64,000 nt of DNA from Roseiarcus sp963709185 (lineage in GTDB: Bacteria; Pseudomonadota; Alphaproteobacteria; Rhizobiales; Beijerinckiaceae). This document shows, one piece after another, positions 53,545 to 62,310 of this stretch (its first letter is position 1; the number at the start of each line of letters is the position of its first letter). The notes beneath the pieces were generated by a model. It did not search any database, had not been told where the DNA came from, and worked only from the letters and a program-made list of their open reading frames with translations. The DNA is taken from assembly GCA_963709185.1 (NCBI GenBank), contig CAVPVQ010000018.1, positions 53,313-117,312 on the forward strand. Reading direction: 5' to 3'. A program made the translations under genes and the position numbers.

Positions 53545-53982
53545 ATGCCGCCCGCAGCGAAGTCGCGCAGCGTCGGCGAAGGCGCGCCCGCCGTGGCGAC
53601 GGCTCCGCGGGCGCTGGATATGCTCATCTCAGGCCAGAGCGTCGACAGCATCGCCGACGCCCGCAGGCATACGCGAGCGCGCGTCGAGAGAATTCTGCGC
53701 GCGGAGCTGAAGGCGATTTCGATTCGCCCGGCGCTGGACTACGCCAAGCTGCAAATCAAGCGCCTTGAAGCGATTGTCGGCAAGCTGGTCGAAAAAGCCA
53801 ACGACGGCGATCTCGCCGCCGTGGATCGCATCCTGAAGATTCTCGATCGCCTCGATCGATATCACGGCTTCGCAAAGTTGCCGCCGGCAAGCCGACGATC
53901 GACCAACCAGGCGTATGAGGAGCTGTTGAAAAAGCTGGCCGACATGGCGGCTCGCCGTGACACCGCGAAAAAAGAGGCATGA
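53545..53982 (+). CDS. Terminase small subunit-like protein
   Basis: This 145-residue basic helical protein sits directly before the large terminase, overlapping it by ATGA. It has the helix-turn-helix-like segment MLISGQSVDSIADARRHTRA, which would bind packaging DNA, and a predicted coiled coil (YAKLQIKRLEAIVGKLVEKA). Sequence similarity to known small terminases is weak, so the call rests mainly on position and domain layout. GGAAA lies upstream of the ATG. It is the first gene after promoter A. Confidence 0.68.
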   Translation: MPPAAKSRSVGEGAPAVATAPRALDMLISGQSVDSIADARRHTRARVERILRAELKAISIRPALDYAKLQIKRLEAIVGKLVEKANDGDLAAVDRILKILDRLDRYHGFAKLPPASRRSTNQAYEELLKKLADMAARRDTAKKEA

Positions 53983-55391
53983 TCGAGAAACGGCGCGGGG
54001 CCGGGACGGCGCGCAAAGCTTCGCCGCCGACCGATCCAACAAACCCTGGCGGCGCCGGGCGCGGAACGGTTCGCGATTGGCTCGACTTGAGCGAAACGCA
54101 GCGGGCCAGATGGTTGGCGAAGTTCAGCCCGGAAGCCGGAGAGCAATTGCTGCGCGACTGGCGCTTCTGGGCGCGGCCGGACCAACTGCCGCCGGGTGGA
54201 GACTGGGTATATTGGCTGATTCTCGCGGGGCGCGGCGCCGGCAAGACGCGCGCCGGCGCCGAAGCGGTACGCGAATGGGTCAAGAGCTACCCAATCGTCA
54301 ATCTCATCGGCGCCACCGCCGACGATGCGCGCGACATCATGGTGCTCGGAGAGTCCGGGCTGCTGGCTTGCTGCCTGGACGACGAACGCCCGCACTACGC
54401 GCGCGCCGCGGCGCGCCTGTCGTGGCCGAGCGGCGCGATCTCGCAATTGTTTTCGGCCGAAGAGCCTGACCGGCTGCGCGGCAAGCAGCACATGAAGCTG
54501 TGGTGCGACGAACTCGCGGCCTGGCGCTATCCCGAGACCTTCGACCAGGCGCTGCTCGGGCTGCGGCTTGGCGATGCTCCGCAGGCAGTCATCACGACGA
54601 CGCCGCGGCCGACGAAAATCATCAAGCAATTGCTGAACGACGAGCATGTTATCGTAACCCATGGCACGACTTTCGACAATGCCGACAACCTCGCGGAGGC
54701 CTTTCTCGCCCGGATCGCCGCTCGATACGATGGCCGTCGCATCGGGCGCCAGGAGTTGTTCGCAGAGGTGCTCGAGGAGGCCCCGGGCGCCCTGTGGACG
54801 CGCGACCTGATCGAGCGGCATCGCATTTCGGGAAGCGCCGCGCCCGGCGACTATGTCGAGATGGTGGTCGGCGTCGACCCGCCCGCGACCTCCGGCGCCC
54901 GCGCCGACGAATGCGGCATCATCGTCGCAGCGAGGGCGGCCGACGGCGCGATCTATGTGCTGGCCGACCTGTCGAGCCAGGGCGATACGCCGGCCGCCTG
55001 GGCGGCCCGCGTCGTCGCGGCCTATCGGCGCTTCAGCGCCAATCGTGTGGTGGCGGAGGTCAACAACGGCGGCGAAATGGTTGCCGACGTGTTGCGCCAA
55101 TGCGAAGCCAATCTGCCGATCAGATCGGTGACGGCGGCTCGCGGAAAATTCCTGCGCGCCGAGCCGATCGCCGCCACCTATGAACGCGGGATGGTGCATC
55201 ATGTCGGCGTCTTTTCGAAACTTGAAGACCAACTCTGCGCTCTGACCCCCGATTTTGACGCGCGCTCGGCCGGCTATTCGCCCGACCGAGCCGACGCCCT
55301 GGTCTGGGCGGTCGCCGATCTCATCAATCTCGATCGCAAGGGCAGTTCAGGCATGGTCGAGTTCTACCGCGACGCCGCGCGAAAACGCTGA
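53979..55391 (+). CDS. terL: Phage terminase large subunit
   Basis: This is the DNA-packaging motor ATPase and headful nuclease. The 470-residue protein has the Walker A motif LILAGRGAGKTRAGAEAVREW, Walker B-type KLWCDELAAWRYPETFD with the following TTTPRPTKIIKQLL coupling segment, and the RNase H-like nuclease domain starting MVVGVDPPATSGARADECG, with later acidic residues in VAEVNNGGEMVADVL and YSPDRADALVWA. It resembles the DNA-packaging proteins shared by gene transfer agents and related phages. The ATG overlaps the small terminase stop. This frame has no interruptions, unlike most later phage genes. Confidence 0.93.
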   Translation: MIEKRRGAGTARKASPPTDPTNPGGAGRGTVRDWLDLSETQRARWLAKFSPEAGEQLLRDWRFWARPDQLPPGGDWVYWLILAGRGAGKTRAGAEAVREWVKSYPIVNLIGATADDARDIMVLGESGLLACCLDDERPHYARAAARLSWPSGAISQLFSAEEPDRLRGKQHMKLWCDELAAWRYPETFDQALLGLRLGDAPQAVITTTPRPTKIIKQLLNDEHVIVTHGTTFDNADNLAEAFLARIAARYDGRRIGRQELFAEVLEEAPGALWTRDLIERHRISGSAAPGDYVEMVVGVDPPATSGARADECGIIVAARAADGAIYVLADLSSQGDTPAAWAARVVAAYRRFSANRVVAEVNNGGEMVADVLRQCEANLPIRSVTAARGKFLRAEPIAATYERGMVHHVGVFSKLEDQLCALTPDFDARSAGYSPDRADALVWAVADLINLDRKGSSGMVEFYRDAARKR

Positions 55392-55403
55392 GCGCGGAGC
55401 GCT

Positions 55404-55748
55404 TCATCGTCGCGGCGGGAACTCCTGCGCCGAGACCGCATGAAGCAGGCTGCCGAGCTTGCGATTGAATTCCTCGGCGGCGATCTGCGCGTTGACCACG
55501 CTGGTCTTGTCAGCGTCGGGTTGCGGACATTGCGCGACGATGCGCGAAGAGCCCTGACGCTCCAGAACGTCCTTGAATTCGGTTTCGAGGCGTTCGCGAT
55601 CGGCCGCGGCCGGAAACACTTCGGTGATCCACACATCTTTCGCGCCGAGCATCGACGCGACGCAAAATGTCCAGCGTTCGCCAGCGGTCGCTGGCGACGC
55701 CGCGACGAAGGTCAGCAAGCTCAGCGCAATCGACAGTCGCCCCGCCAC
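55404..55748 (-). CDS. Secreted protein gene inside the phage module
   Basis: This is a 114-residue exported protein on the strand opposite to the phage head genes. The GTG at 55748 has GGAG six bases upstream and starts a signal peptide (VAGRLSIALSLLTFVAASPA, cleavage near TAG-ER). The mature part (RWTFCVASMLGAKDVWITEV, SSRIVAQCPQPDADKTSVVN) has two cysteines and no known domain. An insertion of an opposite-strand, self-contained gene between terminase and portal fits a lysogenic-conversion gene (moron), expressed from the prophage. The longer frame starting at 55793 has no signal peptide. Confidence 0.6.
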   Translation of the reverse strand: MAGRLSIALSLLTFVAASPATAGERWTFCVASMLGAKDVWITEVFPAAADRERLETEFKDVLERQGSSRIVAQCPQPDADKTSVVNAQIAAEEFNRKLGSLLHAVSAQEFPPRR

Positions 55749-55876
55749 ATCAGTCTCCAAGGTGATTCTGAATCTATAGCGCAATCCGCGCATCGAACAA
55801 CGCCGGGCGACAGCCGCTTCGCGCTTTCAGGAGCCGTCGAGCCGTGACGCCCAAGGCAACCAAAGGAATCGTAGAA

Positions 55877-57695
55877 ATGTCGTCAGACGAAGGGATACGG
55901 ACGCCGCTGCCGCCGAGCCTGTTCGGGCGTCTGGCGAGCGCCGCGCGCTTCGTGATCACCGGCGTCGCGCCTGAGACGTGGTTCGGGCCGCAGCAGCCGC
56001 TCGCGCCGATGGCGCCGCCGGAGGTGAAGGGGCGTCAGTTCGACTATCCCTTCGGCGCCAATATCAACTATACGCCGCGCTCGGACAACGCGATCAGCTT
56101 TGCTGAATTGCGCGCGCTCGCCGACGCGCTGCCGCTGCTGCGCGCGGTGATCGAGACGCGCAAGGATCAGATTGCGGCGCTGGACTTTTCGGTTCGCTCG
56201 CGCGACCCCGCGGCTGGCGCCGGCGCCGCGCCGCGCGCCAAGGCGGTCCTCGCCTTCCTCGATCGGCCCGACCGTCGCCACTCCTTCGCCGCGTGGCTGC
56301 GCATGCTGCTCGAGGACATGCTGGTGATCGACGCGGCGACGATCTATCCGCGACTGACCCGAGCGGGCGCGCTCTACAGCCTCGACATCGTCGACGGATC
56401 GACGATCAAGCCGCTGATCGGCGAGGACGGGCGATCGCCGGAGCCGCCGGACCCCGCCTATCAGCAAGTGCTGCACGGCGTGCCGGCCGCCGACTTCTCG
56501 TCCGACGAATTGCTCTATCTGCCGCGCAACGTGCGCTCGCATCGCCTCTACGGCATGAGCCCGGTCGAGCAGATCGCGCTGACCATCAACATCGCGCTGC
56601 GGCGCGACGTTGCGACGCTCGAATACTATCGTGCGGGATCGGCGCCCGACGCGTTCGCGACCTTGCCGAAGGAGTGGACGATCGATCAGATCAGGCAGTT
56701 CCAGGACTATTTCGACGCGCTGATGTCCGGCAATCTCGGCGCGCCGGCGCATGCTCAAATTCATGCCGTCGGATTTCCGGCTGCAGGAGATGCGCCAGCC
56801 GCCGCTGAAGGACCAGTACGACGAATGGCTCGCGCGCGTCATCTGCTACGCCTTCTCGGTGCCGGCCTCGGCCTTCGTCTCGCAGGTCAATCGCGCGACC
56901 AGCGAGACGCTGCGCCTGCAGGCGGCGCAGGAAGGGCTGGTGCCGCTGAAAGCGTGGATCAAGGACGCGCTCGACCGGGTGATCCAGACCTATCTCGGCG
57001 CGCCCGACCTCGAATTCGTCTGGGTCGGCGACGACGCGATCGACCCGCTGCAGCAGGCGCAGACGCTGCAAATTCTGGTCGGCGCGGGCATCAAGACGAC
57101 GCGAGGAGGCGCGGGCGGATTTGGGGCTCGCGCCGGCGGGCGGGACGCAGCCAGCGGCCGGGTTGGCGAAGTTCAATCCGTATCACGACGAGCGAAGGGC
57201 GGTTCACGACGGCGGATGGCGCGGGCGCCGGAGGGGAGCAGCCAGACGCACAACGAGATAAAAATGATAGTGCGAGGCCCATTCAAGACGCCGCCGATCA
57301 GAATCAATTCCACGACGCGGTGGAAAAGCAATGGGCAGACTATCTCCGCGGTTTGGGATATCAGGTTTCGACAGAGGCCTATTTGAGCGTTGGGAGCCGT
57401 AACAGCGAGGCTCGATATCCTATATCGGGTTCCATCCGGCGTGCTGCTGGGGATCGAAATAAAGACGGGTGAGAATCCATACCTGAGCCTGGAGCAATCT
57501 ATCGTGTATCCTCATGCCATATTAGGCGCGGCGAGTTACACCGGGGCGCGAGGCGCCGAAATCGGCGTCGCGCGCGATGCCCGGCTGCCTCCTGTCCCCA
57601 TTCTCGTCATTTACGCTGAGAAGCCAGGAACTGAATACAAGTTTCTTAGTCTCACGCCCGAGCAATTGGACAAGTCGCGCTACGTCAGCAACTGA
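55877..57695 (+). pseudogene. Portal protein fused to a C-terminal nuclease-like domain; four frameshifts as sequenced
   Basis: The N-terminal 400 residues are a phage portal protein (QFDYPFGANINYTPRSDNAI, LRAVIETRKDQIAALDF, RLYGMSPVEQIALTINIALR, QVNRATSETLRLQAAQEGLV, TREEARADLGLAPAGG). The chain then continues through the linker FNPYHDE-EGRFTTADGAG into FHDAVEKQWADYLRGLGYQV, LDILYRVPSGVLLGIEIKTG and LEQSIVYPHAILGAASYTGA. The D...GIEIK pattern with the following Q fits a PD-(D/E)XK nuclease. Single extra bases near 56743, 57100, 57190 and at 57401-57402 must be removed to read this as one protein of about 605 residues. ATG 55877 has AAGGAA upstream. Two immunity-like genes follow. The fusion is inferred across the frameshifts. 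Confidence 0.75.
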
Positions 57696-57713
57696 CGCGA
57701 GCCTGATCGAAGG

Positions 57714-58064
57714 ATGTCAAGACTTATGAACGGACCGGAATCTCAGCTCCCCTCGCCGGCCATGCAGCAGCGCCGGGCGGCGGCTCAGAAGGTGATTTCC
57801 AAGGTGATCGCGCTGGAAATCGCCGGGTCGATCGTGCTTGAGGAACTCGGCCAAGCCGGGCTCAATGCCCAAATCCCGTTTTCGATCTCCGCTGAGGGGG
57901 ACTATTGGCGCGTCCGCGGAGCCGACAATGACGGATCGGAAGTAAACGAATTTGGCAAGCGCGTGCCATTCGGCAGCCTGGATATGATCATCTCGCAATA
58001 TGACGGGCAAATCGCGGATTTGAAATACGGCGTAAGGATCAGCCAGTGGCCTTCAGGTCGCTGA
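57714..58064 (+). CDS. NTF2-fold immunity-like protein, copy 1
   Basis: This 116-residue protein follows the portal-nuclease stop by 18 bases. The sequence (QKVISKVIALEIAGSIVLEE, IPFSISAEGDYWRVRGADND, LDMIISQYDGQIADLKYGV) resembles NTF2-fold immunity proteins of polymorphic toxin systems, with the pattern PF..S.EGD.W.V.G and a final I.DG.I. It would protect the host or lysogen from the nuclease-like domain encoded just upstream. It is clearly paralogous to the next gene. ATG 57726 is an alternative start. The assignment is by pattern and position, not a database match. Confidence 0.65.
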   Translation: MSRLMNGPESQLPSPAMQQRRAAAQKVISKVIALEIAGSIVLEELGQAGLNAQIPFSISAEGDYWRVRGADNDGSEVNEFGKRVPFGSLDMIISQYDGQIADLKYGVRISQWPSGR

Positions 58065-58197
58065 AATCTCGGCGTTCTGAGGTTGAATTCGAGTGATCCG
58101 CGCAGCGCAGGTTCATTTTGTAAGACGCGGGGCTCAACATTGCTGCAGCGGGCGCCATCATTGACATGTTGAACGCCGAGGTCGCGAGGTCCAAACG

Positions 58198-58524
58198 ATG
58201 GAAGCCACTCCGCGCCACCCTCTGTTCCCGACGATGATCATGCGTCGCTTTGCAGGACAGAAAGTAATCAGCAACTCCACCGCCGCGAAGATCGCGCGCA
58301 TGATCGTGATCGAGGAATGTGGCGAAGCGGCGCTCAACGCGCAATTGCCGTTGACCATTTCGGCGGAGGGCGAGCATTGGCAGGTGCTCGGATCGAGAAC
58401 CGACGCCCTGCAAACGCTCGTGCGAGAGAACGCAGAGATCGTCGGACCATTGAGCATGAGGATATCTCAATACGATGGGCAGATCACCGACCTGCACTAT
58501 GAGACTTTCGGTGACGCGCCCTAG
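58198..58524 (+). CDS. NTF2-fold immunity-like protein, copy 2
   Basis: This 108-residue paralogue of the preceding gene shares GQKVIS, the IV.EE.G.AALNAQ.P segment, TISAEGEHWQVLG and MRISQYDGQITDLHYE. The differences concentrate in the central loop, where one copy has GADNDGSEVNEFGKRV and this one has GSRTDALQTLVRENAEIV. Tandem diverged immunity genes are common where toxin domains are exchanged; the second copy may match an absent allele. Promoter B lies after it, so it ends the portal-immunity unit. Confidence 0.65.
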   Translation: MEATPRHPLFPTMIMRRFAGQKVISNSTAAKIARMIVIEECGEAALNAQLPLTISAEGEHWQVLGSRTDALQTLVRENAEIVGPLSMRISQYDGQITDLHYETFGDAP

Positions 58525-58565
58525 CGTCGAATAGTTGGATCATCGAACAAAGACAGAACATTGTC

Positions 58566-58594
58566 TTGCGCTATTACGCCGCAAGCGACATAAT
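58566..58594 (+). promoter_or_regulatory. Phage module promoter B, upstream of the protease gene
   Basis: TTGCGC (58566-58571), a 17-base spacer and CATAAT (58589-58594) repeat the architecture of promoter A, with the same flanking AACATTG, spacer ATTACGCC and downstream GTTGGGGA. It lies 135 bases before the protease gene. The shared module suggests one regulator or sigma factor drives both head segments. Confidence 0.65.
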
Positions 58595-58729
58595 GCGTAA
58601 GTTGGGGAACGTGGGGCCGCAGCGACGGTCCCGGCGCTGAAGCGCCTCCCAACCTCTTCCGCAAAAGCCGGTTCTGCCTCGCCTGCGCGTCGCGCAGCGC
58701 GCCTTCGCATCTTCTCGCCCGGAGCCCCC

Positions 58730-59792
58730 ATGTCCGCACTCAAGCTATTCCTGCCGATCACCAAGGTCGACGTCGATCAGCGCCTGGTCTATGGCCTCGC
58801 CACCGCCGAGGTCGCCGATCGCGCCGGCGAGATCTGCGACTATCAGTCGACCAAGCCCTATTACGAAGCCTGGTCGGCTGAGATGAACGAGGCGAGCGGC
58901 GGCAAGTCGCTCGGCGCGTTGCGCGCCATGCACGGCCGCGTGGCGGCGGGCAAGATCACCGACATCGCCTTCGACGACGAAGGCAAGCGCATCATGATCG
59001 CCGCCAAGATCGTCGACGACGACGAATGGCGCAAGGTGGAGGAAGGCGTCTACACCGGCTTCAGCCAGGGCGGCCGCTATGTCCGCCGCTGGCCCGATCC
59101 CGGCAGCGACCTCACGCGCTACACCGCCGAGCCGCGCGAAATCTCGCTCGTCGATCTGCCGGCCGTCGCCTCGGCGACGTTCGAGGTCATCAAGGACGGC
59201 GTTGCTGAAAAGCGCGCCTTCGCCTCGGCCGCGCCAGCCAAGGACGCGACGCCGGCGAACGACGATGACGGGGATGAAACCGCGGCGCAACGCCTCGCCG
59301 CCCTCGTGCAACTGGTGGGCGCAGCGCGCGAGCTGAGCCGCAAGCTCAACGCGGAGGCCGAAGCCCTGGCGGCGCAGATCGGCTCCGAGGCGGACGACAC
59401 GCCATCGGCGCCCGACGCGTCGCAGCCCGACAATGCGGAACCCTCCGCATCCAAGATCGCAGCGCCGCCGGCCTCGCAGCCGAGCCCCGACGAGGCGCCC
59501 CCTCCCCGCGCTCGCCAAGGCGCTCGGCGAAACGGCGGCGCTGCGAACCAGGCTGGATGTAATGGCTCCGGACCTCGCCGCCCTCGCCTCACGCATCGCC
59601 GCGCTCGAGGCGCAGCCGCAGCCCGCGAGGGCCGCCCTGCGCGCCGTTTCCAAAGCGGCCGATGGAGCGGGCGCCGACGGCGGCTCATCGGTGGACGACG
59701 CCATCCGGCGCCTTTCCACGCTGCCGCCCGCCGAGCGCGCCCTCGCGCTGACCAAGCTCAGCTTGGCCAATCCGATTTCGCCGCGGCTGTGA
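58730..59792 (+). pseudogene. Phage prohead protease with scaffold-like tail; one frameshift as sequenced
   Basis: The N-terminal domain (about 1-165) is a phage head maturation serine protease type: VDQRLVYGLATAEVADRAGE, LGALRAMHGRVAAGKITDIA (histidine), EEGVYTGFSQGGRYVRR, and EPREISLVDLPAVASATFEV (serine). A long Ala/Pro/Glu-rich, coiled-coil tail follows, of the kind that acts as an internal scaffold. One extra C in the run at 59502-59506 moves the frame; restored, the tail continues PLPALAKALGETAALRTRL, AALASRIAALEAQPQPARAA and ends SLANPISPRL, for about 353 residues. The interruption is in a homopolymer, so an error is plausible. Confidence 0.75.
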
Positions 59793-60071
59793 AGGCGGCT
59801 GCGACAAATAGCGGACTCCGGTGGAAGCGTGGCGCACGCGATGGGATGCGCCTGACCCTCGCGCCAACGTGATCTCGATCGACGCCAATTCCGAGGGAAA
59901 CGCCGGTCAGGCGACGGCGCCGGAAGACGGTGGCGGATCGAGTTGGAACCTGGCGAGCGCGGGCTTCTGACGCGCGGGGAATAGTCGCAAGGCCCGAATA
60001 ACGAGAGCGAGCCCGTCGAGCCCTGCTTCGTCGGTCTTTTCGCCGACCACCCTTCATGCGCGAGACCAAAC

Positions 60072-61193
60072 ATGGCGGTCGACGAGCTTCATTCGCCACG
60101 GGAAGCGCGCGACCATCGCACGCCCTTGCATCTGGCGATGACATTCGAAGGCGACGCTCTCGTGCTCGGCGTCGGGACAAGGCTGGGCCTCGCCAATCGC
60201 GGCTTGCTTCTGCGCAATCAACGCAGCGAAGCTTTCGACGAGGCGCGCGTCGCGGCGCTCCTGGCGGCGGCCTACGGGCGCGCAATAGGGCCGTCCGAGC
60301 TCGCGTATATCCGTGGGGCGCTTGAAAAGCAGAGCGAAGATCAGACGCCGCTGGCGCTCGTCTACCTCGCGCTTGCTGACCTGCCAAAGTTGCAACCACC
60401 GGCGGAAGCCGCTTGGCGGCTGGCGGCGGCGGATGAGCTGATGAAGGGCGGCATGGCGCGGGGAGAGTCCCCGGGGCGCTCGGAATCGGAAAAACGGCGG
60501 GAGAAGAATTCGTTCGAGCCTACAACCCCGATCAGCCGCGCGTGCCCGCCGGCAACGGACGCGAGAGCGGGCAATGGACGAGCGGGGACAACGCCGACGA
60601 CGCAGACGATGCAGCCTCGCCCCCTGGCGCACCGAACAGCCCCTCTAACGACGGGTCTCGGGGCGTCCAAATTGCGGACGATTTCGACGACTGGCCGCAG
60701 TATTTTAGCGCTGTCAGCTCAGCGCAGGCCGCGGAAGCTGGGAGACCTCCGTTCAACGGCGTCGGACCCATGCACAACACCAAGCCGGCGTCGCCCGTGC
60801 AATTGCGCTCTATCAAGCCAATGGATTGATAATCGCCTCTGACCGTCCCGTAGCGGTGAACGTGCCTGGCTTCACGAGCCCACGCGTTTACGACTTCATG
60901 GTCCTTGATCCCGTGACAGGCTTTTACATCGGCGTCGAAGTCAAAACGACGATGTATGATACGATTTTTTCGACAGATCGCAGGTGGACAAAGACGTCGC
61001 CCTATACACGACTGGAGGCGGCTTTGCGCCGGCTTTGCCCGGCAATAAAATGATAACTCGCGTCGCGTATGAGGCGTTTTGCGCGTATTGCCCGTTGGTC
61101 AATCTTGGGAGCGCCAGTCTGGCGCTCAGGCTCCTCGAGGCGGGGATTCGCGTGCGAGCCTATCAGCACCCCGGCGAAGGCGGCTTCGACTAA
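60072..61193 (+). pseudogene. Head-module protein with linker and nuclease-like toxin domain; three frameshifts as sequenced
   Basis: The N-terminal 140 residues (MAVDELHSPREARDHRTPLH, LGLANRGLLLRNQRSEAFDE) are an unrecognised domain located among head genes. The chain continues AYNPDQPRVPAGNGRESG, QWTSGDNADD, an acidic linker, and then a C-terminal domain: VARAIALYQANGLIIASDRP, YDFMVLDPVTGFYIGVEVKT, VDKDVALYTTGGGFAPALPG, LALRLLEAGIRVRAYQHPG. The D...GVEVK pattern again suggests a PD-(D/E)XK-type nuclease. One base appears missing at each of three sites: the GGGG at 60473-60476, near 60780, and the six-T run at 60965-60970. Restored length is about 374 residues. The VPAG...GQWT linker is known to me from Hyphomicrobiales phage-linked toxins. 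Confidence 0.65.
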
Positions 61194-61204
61194 GGATCAA
61201 CTGG

Positions 61205-62078
61205 ATGAAGAAACCCACCGGGAAAAGCCCGTCGCCACAATCTGGCGCGGTCGATCAAGCCCCGCTTGGACCTTCGGGATCGGCGACGCTCGACGAGCCG
61301 CAGTCGATCGCCGGCGTAATCGGCGTCGTTCCCGGCGAAGTGTCGCCGGAAGAGAAAGCGCGCGCGAGGCAGATGTTGAACGCGCTCAAGCAAATCCGCG
61401 AGCGCTCGCCGCGCCCGAGCCGCCAGGGCATCAGCCCGCCACCGCAGGAACATTCGGCCGCGGCCTCTGGCGAGTCTCATCCAAAGCGTAAGAAACTCGA
61501 CGATATCCTCGCGCCGGCCCTGGCCGAGATCGGCTACAAGAAGGTCGCAAGGCTGACTTATCGCGGGGAATGGAGCACGTCGGAAGTCGAGCACGTGTTG
61601 AAGCTGGAAACTTACGGAACTCCGAAAATCTATCTCACCGGCAGCGCCGGGTTGCAAAACCCGCAAGCCAGTGTATTCGCCGATCAGTGCAGAGACCGCT
61701 ACGCCGATCGGACAATTTTGCAGTGCTTGCGCGAATTCAAGTACGTGCCCCCGCCATGGTTCTACCCCACCCAATTCCCGATCGGCCTCCTGTTACACGG
61801 CAGTCTCCCCTGGTGGCTCGACATCTCGGCCTGTTCACCGAGCGAGCTTGCGCGAATTCTGGCCGAATCCGTGCGATCCAAGCTTGTACCTTTCGTGAGT
61901 CCCCGTCGTGTCCACGGCGGCATTTCTGGAGTTCCTCGATCGGAACGAAGAGCCGGTGCTATGGGTTCGCACGGGCGGGTGCGAGCAGGCGGCGATTGTC
62001 GCCTATCTGGCGGCAACGCTCGGCTTGGATCGTGCAAAACGAAAGCGCGGCTGCTTCGAAATGCGCGCTCGATCGTAA
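61205..62078 (+). pseudogene. Candidate immunity protein for the second toxin domain; one frameshift as sequenced
   Basis: The start codon lies 11 bases after the toxin-domain stop. The N-terminal third is Pro/Ser/Glu-rich (PQSGAVDQAPLGPSGSAT). The core (KKLDDILAPALAEIGYKKVA, HVLKLETYGTPKIYLTGSAG, PPPWFYPTQFPIGLLLHGSL, PWWLDISACSPSELARILAE) is not a family I can name with confidence; it has a faint DUF4304-like layout. One extra base near 61898-61905 must be removed to reach the C-terminal TAAFLEFLDRNEEPVLWVRT, giving about 290 residues. The immunity role is inferred from position only. Confidence 0.5.
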
Positions 62079-62101
62079 GCTGTCTGGATCAGATCCACTG
62101 A

Positions 62102-62263
62102 ACTCGCGAAACCTATATCGAGCACCTCCTCGACGACGCCGAAGCCGCCGTCGCACAAGCGGCAAATTAGGCGCAACTCAAGCAGCGCCGCGCCCAACTG
62201 ACACGGCTCCCCGAATTCCTTGCAACTCACGCCCGCGCCCGCTCGAGCAGCGGCCGTCCGCGC
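62102..62263 (+). pseudogene. Possible small phage gene remnant with an in-frame stop
   Basis: Between the candidate immunity gene and the capsid gene, one frame reads ETYIEHLLDDAEAAVAQAAN, then a TAG at 62168-62170, then AQLKQRRAQLTRLPEFLATH in the same frame. Read together they form a plausible amphipathic helix. No start codon is visible, so this may be a decayed small phage gene or chance. Confidence 0.25.
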
Positions 62264-62310
62264 ACGCCCTTTCGACGCCGCCTTCCCTCCAACCGCACAA
62301 GGAATGCCCC

